64,000 bases of DNA, from contig CM056381.1 in assembly GCA_029718625.1 (NCBI GenBank), forward strand, positions 52,136,157 through 52,200,156, read 5' to 3'. Of this stretch, positions 10,364 to 21,703 are shown piece after piece. The first letter of the stretch is position 1. Each line of letters begins with the position of its first letter. A program made the position numbers and the translations under genes. The notes under the pieces are model-generated. The model saw only the letters and a list, made by a program, of their open reading frames with translations, did not search any database and was not told where the DNA came from. Source of the stretch: Synaphobranchus kaupii. Its lineage: Eukaryota; Chordata; Actinopteri; Anguilliformes; Synaphobranchidae.

Positions 10364-10644
10364 TTAAAGAACAACACAAGGATGTCAAACCTGCCAAATT
10401 TTGGATTAGTGTGGTCCCTGAAAAATTCAGATTCGCAAGAGCCATTGCATTGATTCTGCTCACAATGTTTCCCTCCACTTACATGTGTGAATCATCATTT
10501 TCAACGATGAATGTGATCAAAAGCCAAGAAAGGAATTGGTTGACGAACGAACATCTTGACCAGTGCCTTCGCATCGCAACAACGAAGTACGAGACCAACT
10601 TTAGGGCCATTGCCTCTTCCCGGCGCTGTCATTTCTCCCACTGA
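10364..10644 (+). pseudogene. hAT transposase, C-terminal dimerisation region
   Basis: Continues the transposase interrupted at 4506. It reads KEQHKDVKPAKFWIS then VPEKFRFARAIALILLTMFP, and carries the conserved hAT C-terminal signature TYMCESSFSTMNVIKSQERN…LTNEHLDQCLRIATT. It stops with TGA at 10642. This region mediates dimerisation in hAT transposases and carries the last catalytic acidic residue region in the family. It is open here, but the gene as a whole is dead because of lesions upstream. Confidence 0.88.
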
Positions 10645-10760
10645 GCGGTGAGTTGAATGAGAAATAATTTAGCCTATTCCTTACTAAAACTAATAGGCTT
10701 AGCCTACTAATGGATTAAACATAGATGGACAATATCAGTTATAATATAGCCTAATACGTA

Positions 10761-10780
10761 TTATTATTATTATTATTATT

Positions 10781-10846
<66 letters not shown>
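10761..10846. repeat. (TTA)n/(TAA)n microsatellite
   Basis: About eight TTA units followed by about twenty TAA/AAT units, making a self-complementary tract. The poly-Leu/poly-Ile open frame across it is an artefact. Confidence 0.95.
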
Positions 10847-10847
<1 letters not shown>

Positions 10848-10976
10848 GCCTAATTAACAATATGCAATGAGTGTCGTTTGTGGCTGGATGTTGAGTAATG
10901 TTACTGGCCTGCGGTTTCGCAGTGCATTTTAAAAGTGGCCCACTATGAAAAGTAATTGGGGAACCCTGATACACAC

Positions 10977-11558
10977 TATTTGGTGTGTTCTATCATATAT
11001 AGTACCCTTGTTTAAAATTTTCTCTGGCCTTGTTTTTCATAAAGCATTGACTAATATTTATTAATGGTAGAGCTTAACATTAACTATTAGTTTTTTCATG
11101 ATTTATAATGGAGTTTAATTCATTGTTTATTAAGCCCATAATATCAAGTGCTTCTGTTGTGTTTCCACTGTGACATGGGTTCAATTTTACAGCCAGGGGC
11201 ATGCGGGATTATGTGTGGGTGTGGGATGCCTCATTACCTGGTTTGTTTAATGAACACCAAGCCAGTTTTGCTGCTCAAAGCTCTTTCCACAGCAGTCTAA
11301 TTTTAGCCCAGTTTAAAAAAGCTTTGCATGATCCAAAAGGCAGATTCATCCAATACTGGTTGTAAAGTCTCAGAGGCTTTGGTGCTTAAAGAAACAGGCA
11401 ATTAGAAATAAAACTGCAAGCATCAATTCCAGGGGCCAGGTATTCCACCATTCAACCAATTTAAACATGTCCATGTAACAAACCCCTTTGCACAGATGCC
11501 AAATTTGGTCAATTCTCACTTATTTAGGGGGTTTTCTGTTTAAGCCTTTATAACTCCA
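10977..11558. other. spacer
   Basis: No gene or clear repeat found between the hAT right duplication and the MITE at 11559. Confidence 0.45.
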
Positions 11559-11839
11559 GGGGCCACGTGTATAAACAGTGCTGAGCAGAAAAATGCCCTC
11601 AGAAAGCTGCGTAAGAGAGTTTCCACGCAGAAATTCAGATGTATAAAATAACACGTGCTGTGAGAATCGGTGTACCTCTACACACGCTGGACACAATATG
11701 TACGCAATATTTGGCGTCAGTGTGATATGGCGACAGTGACGGAAAGGCAGAGGTAGAAAATGCTAAACGTTTTTTAAGCAGATTTCCAACTTTCATCCTG
11801 AGCGCTCTTTTACGCATACAGTCTTATACATGTGGCCCC
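11559..11839. mobile_element. MITE with GGGGCCACRTGTATAA ends
   Basis: Ends GGGGCCACGTGTATAA and TTATACATGTGGCCCC are inverted repeats with one mismatch, flanked by CAG on both sides if the ends are trimmed by one base. The length is about 280 bp, non-coding. The 3-bp flank suggests a Harbinger-type MITE. Its right part also occurs in the captured segment at 7683. Confidence 0.7.
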
Positions 11840-12283
11840 AGGTGTGAGCATCACAGAAACTTCATAAATGGCTTAAATGAAACAAGACAGTTGTACCATT
11901 TACAATACAAACTTAGATTTGTTTATTTTCATAATTTAGGTCAAAATAAAGTTCCACAAATGCAGACTTGGTTTGAAAATGCAAAACAAAAATAGTTTTT
12001 CTTTAGTTTGCAATGAAATATTGAGAGCTACATATGTGAAACAGGTAAATCTATACATTTCCTGAATCATAAACTCCATATATGCAGAACTACTAAAGAT
12101 CTATGATCAGTCCGACCAGGATCTCGCAGAGTTTTGTTGCGGCCTAAAATGCTTGATTTCACTTTTGAGGAGGTATGACATTCAGATTAACTCCACTGAA
12201 TCCAGAATTAATTTCCTGTATTTCAAACAACTGCCGTTCCTGCAAATATACTTGTATTCTTCGAAGAGCTGTGCCTTTTTTTT
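11840..12283 (+). repeat. sister copy of the captured segment
   Basis: Continues past the MITE and is nearly identical to 8875-9341 (GTGTGAGCATCACAGAAAC… to …GTGCCTTTTTTTTT). Beyond 12283 the two diverge (CTTACACCATGATTATG here; AAATTTTCATTTTGGGC in the foldback element), which marks the capture boundary. Confidence 0.8.
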
Positions 12284-12504
12284 TCTTACACCATGATTAT
12301 GTGTATTTCCAGGTTGAGCAAAGACAAAACAGCAAGTACAGATTGCAAATGCTGATATGAGGGAACTAATCTTGTGCAGTGCAATGCTCTGGCAGCTAGG
12401 AGATGGCTCACATGGGGAACCAACCATTCAATTATTCAATTAAGAAATGCAATTTTAACCATACTGAATAACACAAGGAATCAGGAATTAAAACATCTGT
12501 GGTT

Positions 12505-13000
12505 TCGCTCCTGGGGAAGTACTGTTGTATGTTGGTTTTCATTCCAAAAATAATTTCAACCCCTGAATTCTAACAAACACTCTAAATGTCTCTTGAAACA
12601 TGATTTACCATCTTAAGGCCTTATTACAGTATGTCAGAAATTGACAGCTGTACATGCCATTAAGAATAAATGTCCAATATTCACATTTTTAATCTGACAG
12701 ATCAACAAATTCTTTATTTTTTGCTGTGTGCTATATGATGACATTCCTTTAACAATACATTTTTTAATAGACTGGCAGGTAGGGTCTCAATAGCTGAATC
12801 ATGGACGCCAAATTAAACCATTTGTGGAAAATTAAGGTGTGAAATGGCAACAAGCCAAACCTGCCTCGTACTAAAATAAATTTGAGGAAGAAATCACAGT
12901 TGAACCTAAAACACGTTTCCAACAACCTTAAATGATCAAGAGATTGGCAGTAAAAAACCAACATACACAATGGGAACTTAGGACTCCATTTGGAGCCACT
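12505..13000. mobile_element. degenerate hAT MITE (CAGTGGTTCTCAA family)
   Basis: Diverged relative of the clean copy at 33721-34423. Shared phrases are GGTTTTCATTCCA, CATGCCATTAAGAATAAAT, and near 12850 a GCAACAAGCCAAACC stretch. Termini are not recognisable. Confidence 0.5.
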
Positions 13001-14125
13001 CTAAACGACACAGAACACAAATAAAAATCAAAGGACAATTTAAAAATCAATCGTAACAATTAATTAAATCAGGTGGAGTTACCGAGTGACTGTGACCACA
13101 GTACCGCAAACTCTTGGATCACTGGCTATCCACCTATAATGACCACTGTAGCCAACTCCATTTCCTCATACACTCCAAGGTGAAGGAGGCCACTGACACA
13201 GAGGTTTGTACTGATCCAAGAGTTCATGGTGACAGTGATAACCATAGTCATGTTTCACTTGCTTGGATCACTACAGATTAGTATCCCCCTATACCAAATA
13301 ATTCCGGTGAGCTACGCCACAGCCAGATTGTAAGAGGTACACCCTATCAGGCAGTCTCACAGTGATCAAGCACCCTTGTGCCACCATCACTCACAGTGGA
13401 GTGATGGGTCACACTAAGGACTTCTGAACTTTCCACAGTGGGGGCAGCCATGTTAACACGGGTACAAGGAAAGGTGCTGGAATGCACCCAACTGGCAGAA
13501 CCACATACTGGGTTGCTTCTGAACCATCGACCTCGGTGAAGGGTAAGTAAGCAGTCAACAAACTGTCCTGAATTACATGCTGATCTGGCAGAATATTTTT
13601 ATAATATTGTACATTGTAGTAGAAGTACTATAATAATGTATCTACTCCGAATAACACGCACTGAGTTCAGATGGTGTGATAAGAATTCACTCGCACAGCT
13701 CCCTGCCACCGGGGGAGGAGTGGGAGGTTGCAATTGTATAATTAGTCACTCTCTGTGGCCCTCCAGCACCACCAGTCACACAGTGTGAGATGGAGGGGTA
13801 GGGTAGGGAAGGTAGGGTAGTGAGCTTAGGGCAGAAATGTATGGAAACACCATCTGCCACTCTGAAGAATCTTTGGTGCATCATAGCTTAGTTATTGCTA
13901 GCACAGGGGTAGCATAAACGCTGAGCCCAAAAAGCCTTTGTTCCACATGAGAAGTCACCTCAGTGACACCAAAAGGCAATGTACAACCAGGGTCAATGGT
14001 CAGTAGACAGAAACAATGCAGACAGTTAACAGCGTGTCTAGCCATTCAAAGTTCATCAGCTAATTTGATTGTTGTATGTGGCCAAACTGTGCCATATTCA
14101 TATGGAGTACTATTTCCAATTGTAA
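13001..14125. other. spacer, no assigned content
   Basis: Higher GC than its surroundings in parts, with repeated phrases such as CTTGGATCACTGGC / GCTTGGATCACTAC and CAAGAGTTCATGGTGACAGTG, perhaps an old tandem or inverted repeat. A GGGTAAGTAAGC donor-like site lies at about 13539 but no exon is convincing. Short open frames are not protein-like. Confidence 0.4.
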
Positions 14126-14281
14126 GGTTTTGTCATGGTTTTGGACCTTGTGGTCCTATGCGGTTGTTTTCCTTGGTGGCCACGCGAGGGCGCTGCCCTT
14201 TTGGTGGATGCTTGCTCCGCCCTGCTGAGTTGGGGGAGTGTCTGTTAAGCATTTACACCTGTCGTTGTCATCGGAGAGATG

Positions 14282-14289
14282 TATATAAG
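14282..14289 (+). promoter_or_regulatory. LTR TATA box
   Basis: TATATAAG follows GGAGAGATG and recurs at the same place in the 3' LTR (17795-17802) and the solo LTR (24631-24638), so it is a conserved part of the LTR and a likely pol II TATA element. Confidence 0.6.
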
Positions 14290-14457
14290 CCTACCGTTCC
14301 CTTCATTCGGGGCTTCGACATTAATTGTTTATTGTTCTTTGTTTTGTACTGTGGTGTTTTTGTTGGCTGTGAGTTATCGTACCATTTTGGCTACTCGCCT
14401 ATTTTTAACGTCTCTGTTGAGGCAGGGCTAATTTCTTACTGGCTTGGTAGTTGATTA

Positions 14458-15939
14458 TCTCGTAGTAGTGATGGCGAAATGAGGCTTCCTGAAGCACTGA
14501 GGCTTTGCAGCCAATTGTATCGCAAATAGATTCATTACTCGAAGCCTCATTCAACACAGTGTACACTAGTGACACCTGCTGGTAAAAATAATTTAGAGCA
14601 ACGAAATCATTACAAATTCCACCCCAGGTTCAAAATAACGAAGTTGCCGCGAGCTAACAACAAGCGACCCTTTAGCGCACTGGTAACGCGTCGGACTTCA
14701 GAGCCATTTCTGTAAGAGAAAGTATCAGTTCAAAACCCCGCTCAAGCGATACACATACTAACATACTCATTATTTGTAACTGTCATTAGGCTAGATTTGT
14801 TTTATACTAAGATATATTAGCCTATAAAATTATATATGTAATAATATTATATTAACTTTCAAAATGAAAAAAAACGAAGATTGATATAAAGGGGGACAAC
14901 ATTTGTGTGGGGTTCTATTGAGCAGTAAAAGTGTTTCTGGTCTGGGACTGGGAGGGCTTCTGTAACCAGGCAGTGAAAGTGAATGTGCTTCAGTATGGGC
15001 AGTGAAAGGGAAGGTCCTTTTGTGACTGAAAAGGGAGGTTTTTATTGATTTTTATTAACGGCCTCATCAAGTTCTTGCTTTCTCGAACCTATGGCAAAAT
15101 AACAATATGCAAATGTATTTTTATCAACATGTCAGTATGATTATGATAAAGCAACCATAACTACTATTAAAAAGTAAAATAAATAAATAAATAACCTCCG
15201 CTGGTTTCTTGCTCATTGGCAGGTGCATTTTCATGCATTGCCCGATAATGCCTGGACGAGGTATTATTGCTGTAAGCCAGCTCCTTTAGGCACAGCAAGC
15301 ACTTTACCTTCAAAAGTAAATAATATGCCATTTGAGAAGGAATGCAGATGATAATGATAATAAGAAAGAATAAGAAATAACAATCAAATCATAATAATAT
15401 TAAACAAATCGTAATAATCTGCTGTAGTTGCGTTAAAATAACAACCAACGAATTACATGCACAGTCGATTGCTAGCCCAGTGTTCGAATAGCGTTTCAGT
15501 GTGTTTTTATATCTACGCCACTTAGGCCTGCCTTATTTGGAGATATCGGGTCAAAATATTCCCAAACAGGAGAAGATTTTTGCTTCCATTAGCCTATTTT
15601 TGTACAAAAACGACAAAACTGTACAAAAAAAAAAAAAAAAAATCCTCCAAAAAAACTTTCAATAGCAATAATACCAATAATAATAAACTCTCCGCAACAA
15701 CCCTCGAAATAAGGGGGTATCGCTCCTTTATATCTACAATTCAAAACCCCTAATTCCGCCCAAAACGCAAAACAAACCGATCACATGGTTCTACAGCACC
15801 CGAGGCCTCGTTTGTCATCGATCACGTGCTTCTCTGAAAGTGATACAAGCTTCGGTGCGAGGCTTCTGTAGAAACTGCCCTATGTACTCGACACACAGCT
15901 CGGAGCTTCGGTATCATCCGTAACATCACTATCTCGTAG
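14458..15939. mobile_element. hAT-type MITE inside the 5' LTR, TSD TCTCGTAG
   Basis: The element 14466-15931 starts TAGTGATGGCG and ends CATCACTA. The 8-bp duplication TCTCGTAG is at 14458-14465 and 15932-15939. The 3' LTR (near 17967) shows the empty site TCTCGTAGTAGTTTGGG. No transposase frame. A tRNA-like stretch (TTTAGCGCACTGGTAACGCG … AGTTCAAAACC) lies near 14670-14745 but does not fold convincingly by eye. Confidence 0.85.
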
Positions 15940-17029
15940 TAGTTTGGGACCGTAAAATCTCTGCTCTATTTTGCCCTGTTAGTGCTTTTCCTCCGTGTAT
16001 GGAGTTTTGGGCGTTTCTGTTTAGAACTGTAGTTCTGCTCGCCCTTCGGCACATGTCTTCCCATAGGGAGATCGGGTGTTTAGCTTCTATTTTGTTTCTT
16101 AGCTCGTAGAAGTATAGTAGTAGTTTCTCTGGTCCATTTTCGCCTGTTTGGTTCTTACTGAGTGACCTGGCGTTTTAGCTTCTACTCATTTCCTTGTTAC
16201 GGTGAGCCAGTAGCTACGGTACGTTTATTTCCCTGTTTGGTCCTTCTCGTGGACTGCGTTCTCCTTTGTTGTGAGCCAGGGTTTTTATTTGTATTTGAGA
16301 GGCTGTCGTGCTATTAAGTTTGCGTAGGTCTTTTGTTGCAGCCGTCCTATACTCCCTAACTACCTGCGGGACGATTCTCTCCGGGTGTTAGCCTCCTAGT
16401 TTATGGAGCTTGGGCTATGTTGTGGACGTGTTTGTGCTTGACTGCGTGTTTTCTTAATATAGCTTCGGAACGTTAGCTCTCTGTTCCATTTCGCTTCGTT
16501 ACATATTCCATTAGTGAGAGGCTAGTGCGGTTGTTTTATATCAAGCTTGCGTTAGTCTATATGGATCGTAAAGTTATGGGACGACGGTGTTCCGTCGGCT
16601 CACCTGTAAAATGTTTCTCTCTCCTGGGAGATCGGGTGTTTATCCCTTTGGTTTCTGTATTGGACTGCGAGCCTATGAATCCCGCCATGGAACGTTAAAT
16701 CTTTGTTCCTGTTTCGCCTCCGCAATTACTTATCGTATTATTTTGCAGTGTTTATGGACTGTTTTATGTTTGTTTTTACGCTACTCGCCCGTTCTTATTT
16801 TGTCGTTACCGAGACAGGGCGCGTATTATTTCTGGCTGTTTTGATCCCTGTCTTTACGCTCTACTTGGCGTTTGACAGTTAGCCGGTTAGTAGCGTCTCT
16901 AGTGGTGTTTGTGTTCCTTGTCTTGTCTCCTCCCTTATCTGCGGGTATCCCGCCTTAGTGGCCTAAGGGCTTAATGAATCCCCTTGCTGCGTTTGGCTCC
17001 TCCCACGTCACACGTCACGCCCCATTACA

Positions 17030-17643
17030 GAATGTCGAAGCCATTACCGGGGCCAGCGGCCTTTTTAGGGGAAATTTTTTTATTTATTATGAGGGGTTTT
17101 AATGGCTTACTGTTTGTGGTTTGTGTCTTGGTTTTAGTGAGTATCCCTTGGTGTTTTTTGTTTTCCAGCTACCCTGGTAGGTAGGCGCCGAGTGGGCCAG
17201 TTAATCTCTTTTGGTTTCCCAGCGGCCCACTACTTTATTATTTTGCCTTTTTTATTTTCGGGGTAATCCTGGGTGGGGATTTTATCCCTGTCAGGGGTAC
17301 GCGTTCAAGGGCTTTGGTCTCGGTTTGTAGGCCATTGCCCTTGAGTTCAGCGTTCAAAGTCGCCTCTTGCCCGGCACGCCTCAGGAAGATAAGATAGGCT
17401 ATATTAAGGTTTTGGTTAGGTAGTCAGGAACCAGGGTGCTGAGGATTTCTCCAGGGTACTTTTTGCCGGGCACTTATTTGTTCCACACCCCCCTCACCCT
17501 TAGTCCCACCCTCCCTTCCCTTCCAAAAAAATTAAATAAATAAATAAATATTTTGTATGCATTTTGTCGGTATTTCTCTCTTTAGGAACCCCGCATGGTT
17601 TTGTTTTTGGGGTCGCCTGGGTCGCCCCTTAGAAGGGGGGTCC
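17030..17643 (+). other. interior of the long-LTR element
   Basis: Begins GAATGTCGAAGCCATTACC right after the 5' LTR and ends with a PPT-like AGAAGGGGGGTCC. Its longest open frame (16984-17184) overlaps the LTR end and is not protein-like. An (AATAA)n run is near 17535. It probably holds only packaging and priming signals. Confidence 0.65.
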
Positions 17644-19262
17644 TGTCATGGTTTTGGACCTTGTGGTCCTATGCGGTTGTTTTCCTTGGTGGCCACGCGA
17701 GGGCGCTGCCCTTTTGGTGGATGCTTGCTCCGCCCTGCTGAGTTGGGGGAGTGTCTGTTAAGCATTTACACCTGTCGTTGTCATCGGAGAGATGTATATA
17801 AGCCTATCGTTCCCTTCATTCGGGGCTTCGACATTAATTGTTTATTGTTCTTTGTTTTGTACTGTGGTGTTTTTGTTGGCTGTGAGTTATCGTACCATTT
17901 TGGCTACTCGCCTATTTTTAACGTCTCTGTTGAGGCAGGGCTAATTTCTTACTGGCTTGGTAGTTGATTATCTCGTAGTAGTTTGGGACCGTAAAATCTC
18001 TGCTCTATTTTGCCCTGTTAGTGCTTTTCCTCCGTGTATGGAGTTTTGGGCGTTTCTGTTTAGAACTGTAGTTCTGCTCGCCCTTCGGCACATGTCTTCC
18101 CATAGGGAGATCGGGTGTTTAGCTTCTATTTTGTTTCTTAGCTCGTAGAAGTATAGTAGTAGTTTCTCTGGTCCATTTTCGCCTGTTTGGTTCTTACTGA
18201 GTGACCTGGCGTTTTAGCTTCTACTCATTTCCTTGTTACGGTGAGCCAGTAGCTACGGTACGTTTATTTCCCTGTTTGGTCCTTCTCGTGGACTGCGTTC
18301 TCCTTTGTTGTGAGCCAGGGTTTTTATTTGTATTTGAGAGGCTGTCGTGCTATTAAGCCGTCCTATACTCCCTAACTACCTGCGGGACGATTCTCTCCGG
18401 GTGTTAGCCTCCTAGTTTATGGAGCTTGGGCTATGTTGTGGACGTGTTTGTGTTTGACTGCGTGTACTCTTAAAATAGCCTTGGAACGTTAACTCTCTGT
18501 TCCATTTCGCCTCGTTTCCTTCATTCGTTTTCTGAGAGGCTGTAGTGCTATGTTGCGTAGGTCTTTTGTTGCAGCCGTCCTATACTCCCTAACTACCTGC
18601 GGGACGATTCTCTCCGGGTGTTAGCCTCCTAGTTTATGGAGCTTGGGCTATGTTGTGGACGTGTTTGTGCTTGACTGCGTGTTTTCTTAGTATAGCTTCG
18701 GAACGTTAGCTCTCTGTTCCATTTCGCTTCGTTACATATTCCATTAGTGAGAGGCTAGTGCGGTTGTTTTATATCAAGCTTGCGTTAGTCTATATGAATC
18801 GTAAAGTTATGGGACGACGGTGTTCCGTCGGCTCACCTGTAAAATGTTTCTCTCTCCTGGGAGATCGGGTGTTTATCCCTTTGGTTTCTGTATTGGACTG
18901 CGAGCCTATGAATCCCGCCATGGAACGTTAAATCTTTGTTCCTGTTTCGCCTCCGCAATTACTTATCATATTATTTTGCAGTGTTTATGGACTGTTTTAT
19001 GTCTGTTTTTAGGCTACTCGCCCGTTCTTATTTTGTCGTTACCGAGACAGGGCGCGTATTATTTCTGGCTGTTTTGATCCCTGTCTTTACGCTCTACTTG
19101 GCGTTTGACAGTTAGCCGGTTAGTAGCGTCTCTAGTGGTGTTTGTGTTCCTTGTCTTGTCTCCTCCCTTATCTGCGGGTATCCCGCCTTAGTGGCCTAAG
19201 GGCTTAATGAATCCCCTTGCTGCGTTTGGCTCCTCCCACGTCACACGTCACGCCCCATTACA
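17644..19262 (+). repeat. 3' LTR
   Basis: A 1619-bp LTR, nearly identical to the 5' LTR apart from the MITE and one extra internal tandem unit (GCCGTCCTATACTCCCTAACTACCTGCGGGACG… present twice, starting near 18358 and 18576). High similarity of the two LTRs implies a fairly recent insertion. Confidence 0.87.
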
Positions 19263-19277
19263 GGTTTAATGAAAAAC

Positions 19278-20480
19278 TATGGGCTCTATCTTGACAATCT
19301 TAGCGCATGGTCTAAAACGTCTGGTGCAAGTGCATTTACCTTTTAACATGCAATAAACCAATCAGTCAATCAATCTCCCATTCCCTTCTAAAGCCACCTG
19401 CGTTTGCACATTGGCAGATTGCTAATATGATGGCGGATAGTAAGACTGTGAAAACAGCGATTTACAGCTGGCGAAACAGACATGCTCGTGTGTGTAGTTA
19501 AAGCATGTGAGCAAGGAATAGGCTATATGGATCAATATTACAATCAATTATATTCGGACTAACCAATATGACGTGTTTGATATGCACAATAATAATCTTT
19601 CACATTAGGGTTTAGCACCGGCACAGGTTCCCGGTAATTCCTGACCAAACTATTTCCCAGAAATATAATAATGGGAAAACAGGAATTTGTTTTCCATTAG
19701 CTTACACCAGTGCAGTTATTTTACAATGTGTGGTTTAATTTTGTTATAACACCTGCAACAGCTGAGCATAAGCTACCAGAACATGGCTTCCCTCTCAGCT
19801 TAGAAAATGCCAAATTAGCCTGGTTGTTTAACACATTTTGTTTGATTATACAATGAAACATTGTCAAACATCAATTCCACGAGGCTGTTCTCACAGCAGA
19901 CAGATCACAGGCAATGAATTTCGGCTAGCGAAGTTCAAGCTTCATCCGAAGTTCATATTACGTGTATTCTAATATTGATTAATACCATAAATTGTTCTTT
20001 TGATCTATTTTGTGTTAATGATGACACAAAATACACTAAAGTTGTCAGGTTGGGAACCCATGGGTTTACGCATATTTTCCCTTGTTTTATATTGCCCATT
20101 TTTACTGGTAGTTTAATGCCTTAAAACAAGCCCACTTTCCCTTGATTTCAGGGACAACATGCGTCTATTCCGGGAGAAAAAATGTTTTACTTTGGGGAAA
20201 ATTATTAATCCCCATTTCACAATGTATTCTTGATATTTTTATGCATGTTTGTGCGCGCCCCTGTGTGTGTAACAGACGGGAGGGTGTGTGTACGTTGTGC
20301 ACACGCCTGTGTAGACGCATATTATCTTAATATTGCACTGTTAAAATAACTTTTAAAAATAGCTTTTTAAACAATGTGAGTGCTGGACGGTAAAATGACA
20401 ACTGCGTTGGTCTGAAACTAGCAAAGACACTTGCATTTGGGTTACTGCCGCTTAGCGCCGGGTGGAAGATGGAGTCCTAT
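19278..20480. mobile_element. Harbinger/ISL2EU-like element, TSD TAT
   Basis: The element 19281-20477 starts GGGCTCTATCTTGACAAT and ends AAGATGGAGTCC, its inverse with one mismatch in 12. It is flanked by TAT at 19278-19280 and 20478-20480. About 1.2 kb with no transposase. Same end type as 7897-8874 and the fragment at 2180. It was inserted only 13 bp from the LTR element's right duplication. Confidence 0.78.
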
Positions 20481-21703
20481 GTATTTACTGGGAGATCTTA
20501 AACATTTTGAAAGTTCAACTTAAAGAAAAACGTCAGCATACTTCATTCAATTCTTATGCTTTTACTTATCTCTTGTGGTATTACTGTAAACAAATAAGCT
20601 CGATTCACTTTCATATGCACACAGACACACACAGGCACACACAAGCACACGCACACGCACACACACACAGTAAGCCGTGGTTCCACAATCTCCCATACAT
20701 CATTCTGCCCCTGACTGAGATAATACAGTATGGTCTTATCCCTTGCAATGGGACTGCCACAAGTTATTAAGATCCAGGGATAGGGTCACGATGATGTATC
20801 ACCCAGTGTCTCATCATATTCCTTCCAACAACAGAGGCACCATTTCAGCACCTTTTTCAACACTTTTCATGGATGATCAGATTTCTTGATAAAGGACCAG
20901 TGCACATGCTATTACTTCTGCCCAAGGGCCAGCAGATCTCTGGGAACTGTTGATAACCTTTAAATACAGTGAAGTGAAGGCAAAAGGCAGTCTGGGTCCA
21001 AGAGACTACTTTTAATACTGAATGGAATGGATACAGTACTTAGACCAACTATTACAAAAACAATCCTTACGTCCCTGAAAGATGATTAGTATGTATGCTA
21101 TTAGTGTCTCAATGTTACCTTTAAATATGCAGTAGAATATGGTTTTACTGACATATGCTTTGTTCCAGAATGCTGCATGTTATTCACTGTGCTGATATGT
21201 ATTATATACTATATGCTAGACAAAGCAGAATTTTAAGCATAATCACTTTTGTAGCAGATTGTCCTTCACCCTTATTGTAGTATGAATGTAATTGTGAACA
21301 AATATATATTATTGGAAAATAATAATTATTCAAGCTAACATAAACTAAAGACATTAACATTTCCTTAACAGCTAACTGAAAAATTCCCCCAAAATGCATT
21401 TTTTTCTCTCCTTCCCAAAACAACATAACATTGCAGTCTAGGAAAATGAGGCAGCCGGTAAAAGAGAATAGTAGATCACTGTCCATCTGGTATAAAATTT
21501 GATCAAATATTGATACAGTCTTCGTGATACACATCTCTGAATATGTCCAGAACAACCATGCCCAGAACACCCTGCATTGCATTTGGCATCTATTAATTTT
21601 TATTTATTTTTATTATAACCCAAACCCCCTCTGTCCCCCCAACATGGGGGAAAATACTTCAAAGGATCGATATAGATCAAGACAATCAATATATATCAAT
21701 AAA
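20481..21703. other. spacer with CA microsatellite
   Basis: An imperfect (CA)n tract at about 20618-20669 (CACACAGACACACACAGGCAC type). The remainder is AT-rich spacer. The open frames here (20462-20770, and minus 21202-21582) have no recognisable motif. Confidence 0.55.

Larger units (their letters stand above)
2537..10976 (+). mobile_element. hAT transposon (BED/Charlie-like) with nested insertions
   Basis: The left end CAGGGGTCCCTAA starts at 2545 and the right end …GGGGAACCCTG stops at 10968, an imperfect TIR of the CAGGGGTCCCC kind known for hAT elements. Flanking 8-mers are ATATACAC (2537-2544) and ATACACAC (10969-10976), equal at 7 of 8 positions, as expected for an 8-bp hAT duplication. 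Inside is a decayed transposase in two blocks (2906-4506 and 10364-10644), separated by a 5.85-kb insertion at a TTAA. A run of about 18 C lies at 2813-2830. Confidence 0.85.
14131..17029 (+). repeat. 5' LTR (interrupted by MITE)
   Basis: TG…CA ends. Without the 1466-bp MITE and its 8-bp duplication it is about 1425 bp. A TATATAAG box at 14282 sits where an LTR promoter is expected. Compared with the 3' LTR it lacks one internal tandem unit of roughly 200 bp near GCCGTCCTATACTCCC. Confidence 0.85.
14126..19267 (+). mobile_element. LTR element with very long LTRs and tiny interior
   Basis: The 5' LTR (14131-17029, including a MITE) and 3' LTR (17644-19262) both begin TGTCATGGTTTTGGACC and end CCCCATTACA. 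The 5-bp target duplication GGTTT is at 14126-14130 and 19263-19267. The interior is only 17030-17643, with no gag or pol frame. A purine tract AGAAGGGGGG (about 17632) precedes the 3' LTR, as expected for a PPT. I could not find a convincing primer-binding site. Long LTRs around a short non-coding core describe a LARD/TRIM-like non-autonomous element that would need proteins supplied in trans. Confidence 0.85.

Noticed and set aside
10735..10974. Open frame with poly-Leu and poly-Ile
   Set aside because: It comes from the (TTA)n/(TAA)n microsatellite.
13963..18148. Cys/Gly-rich open frames (14 kb, 17.5 kb) as a duplicated host gene
   Set aside because: They lie in the two LTRs of one retroelement, so the duplication is the LTR pair. 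The peptide shows no known domain and the frames are not kept in the solo LTR at 24480.
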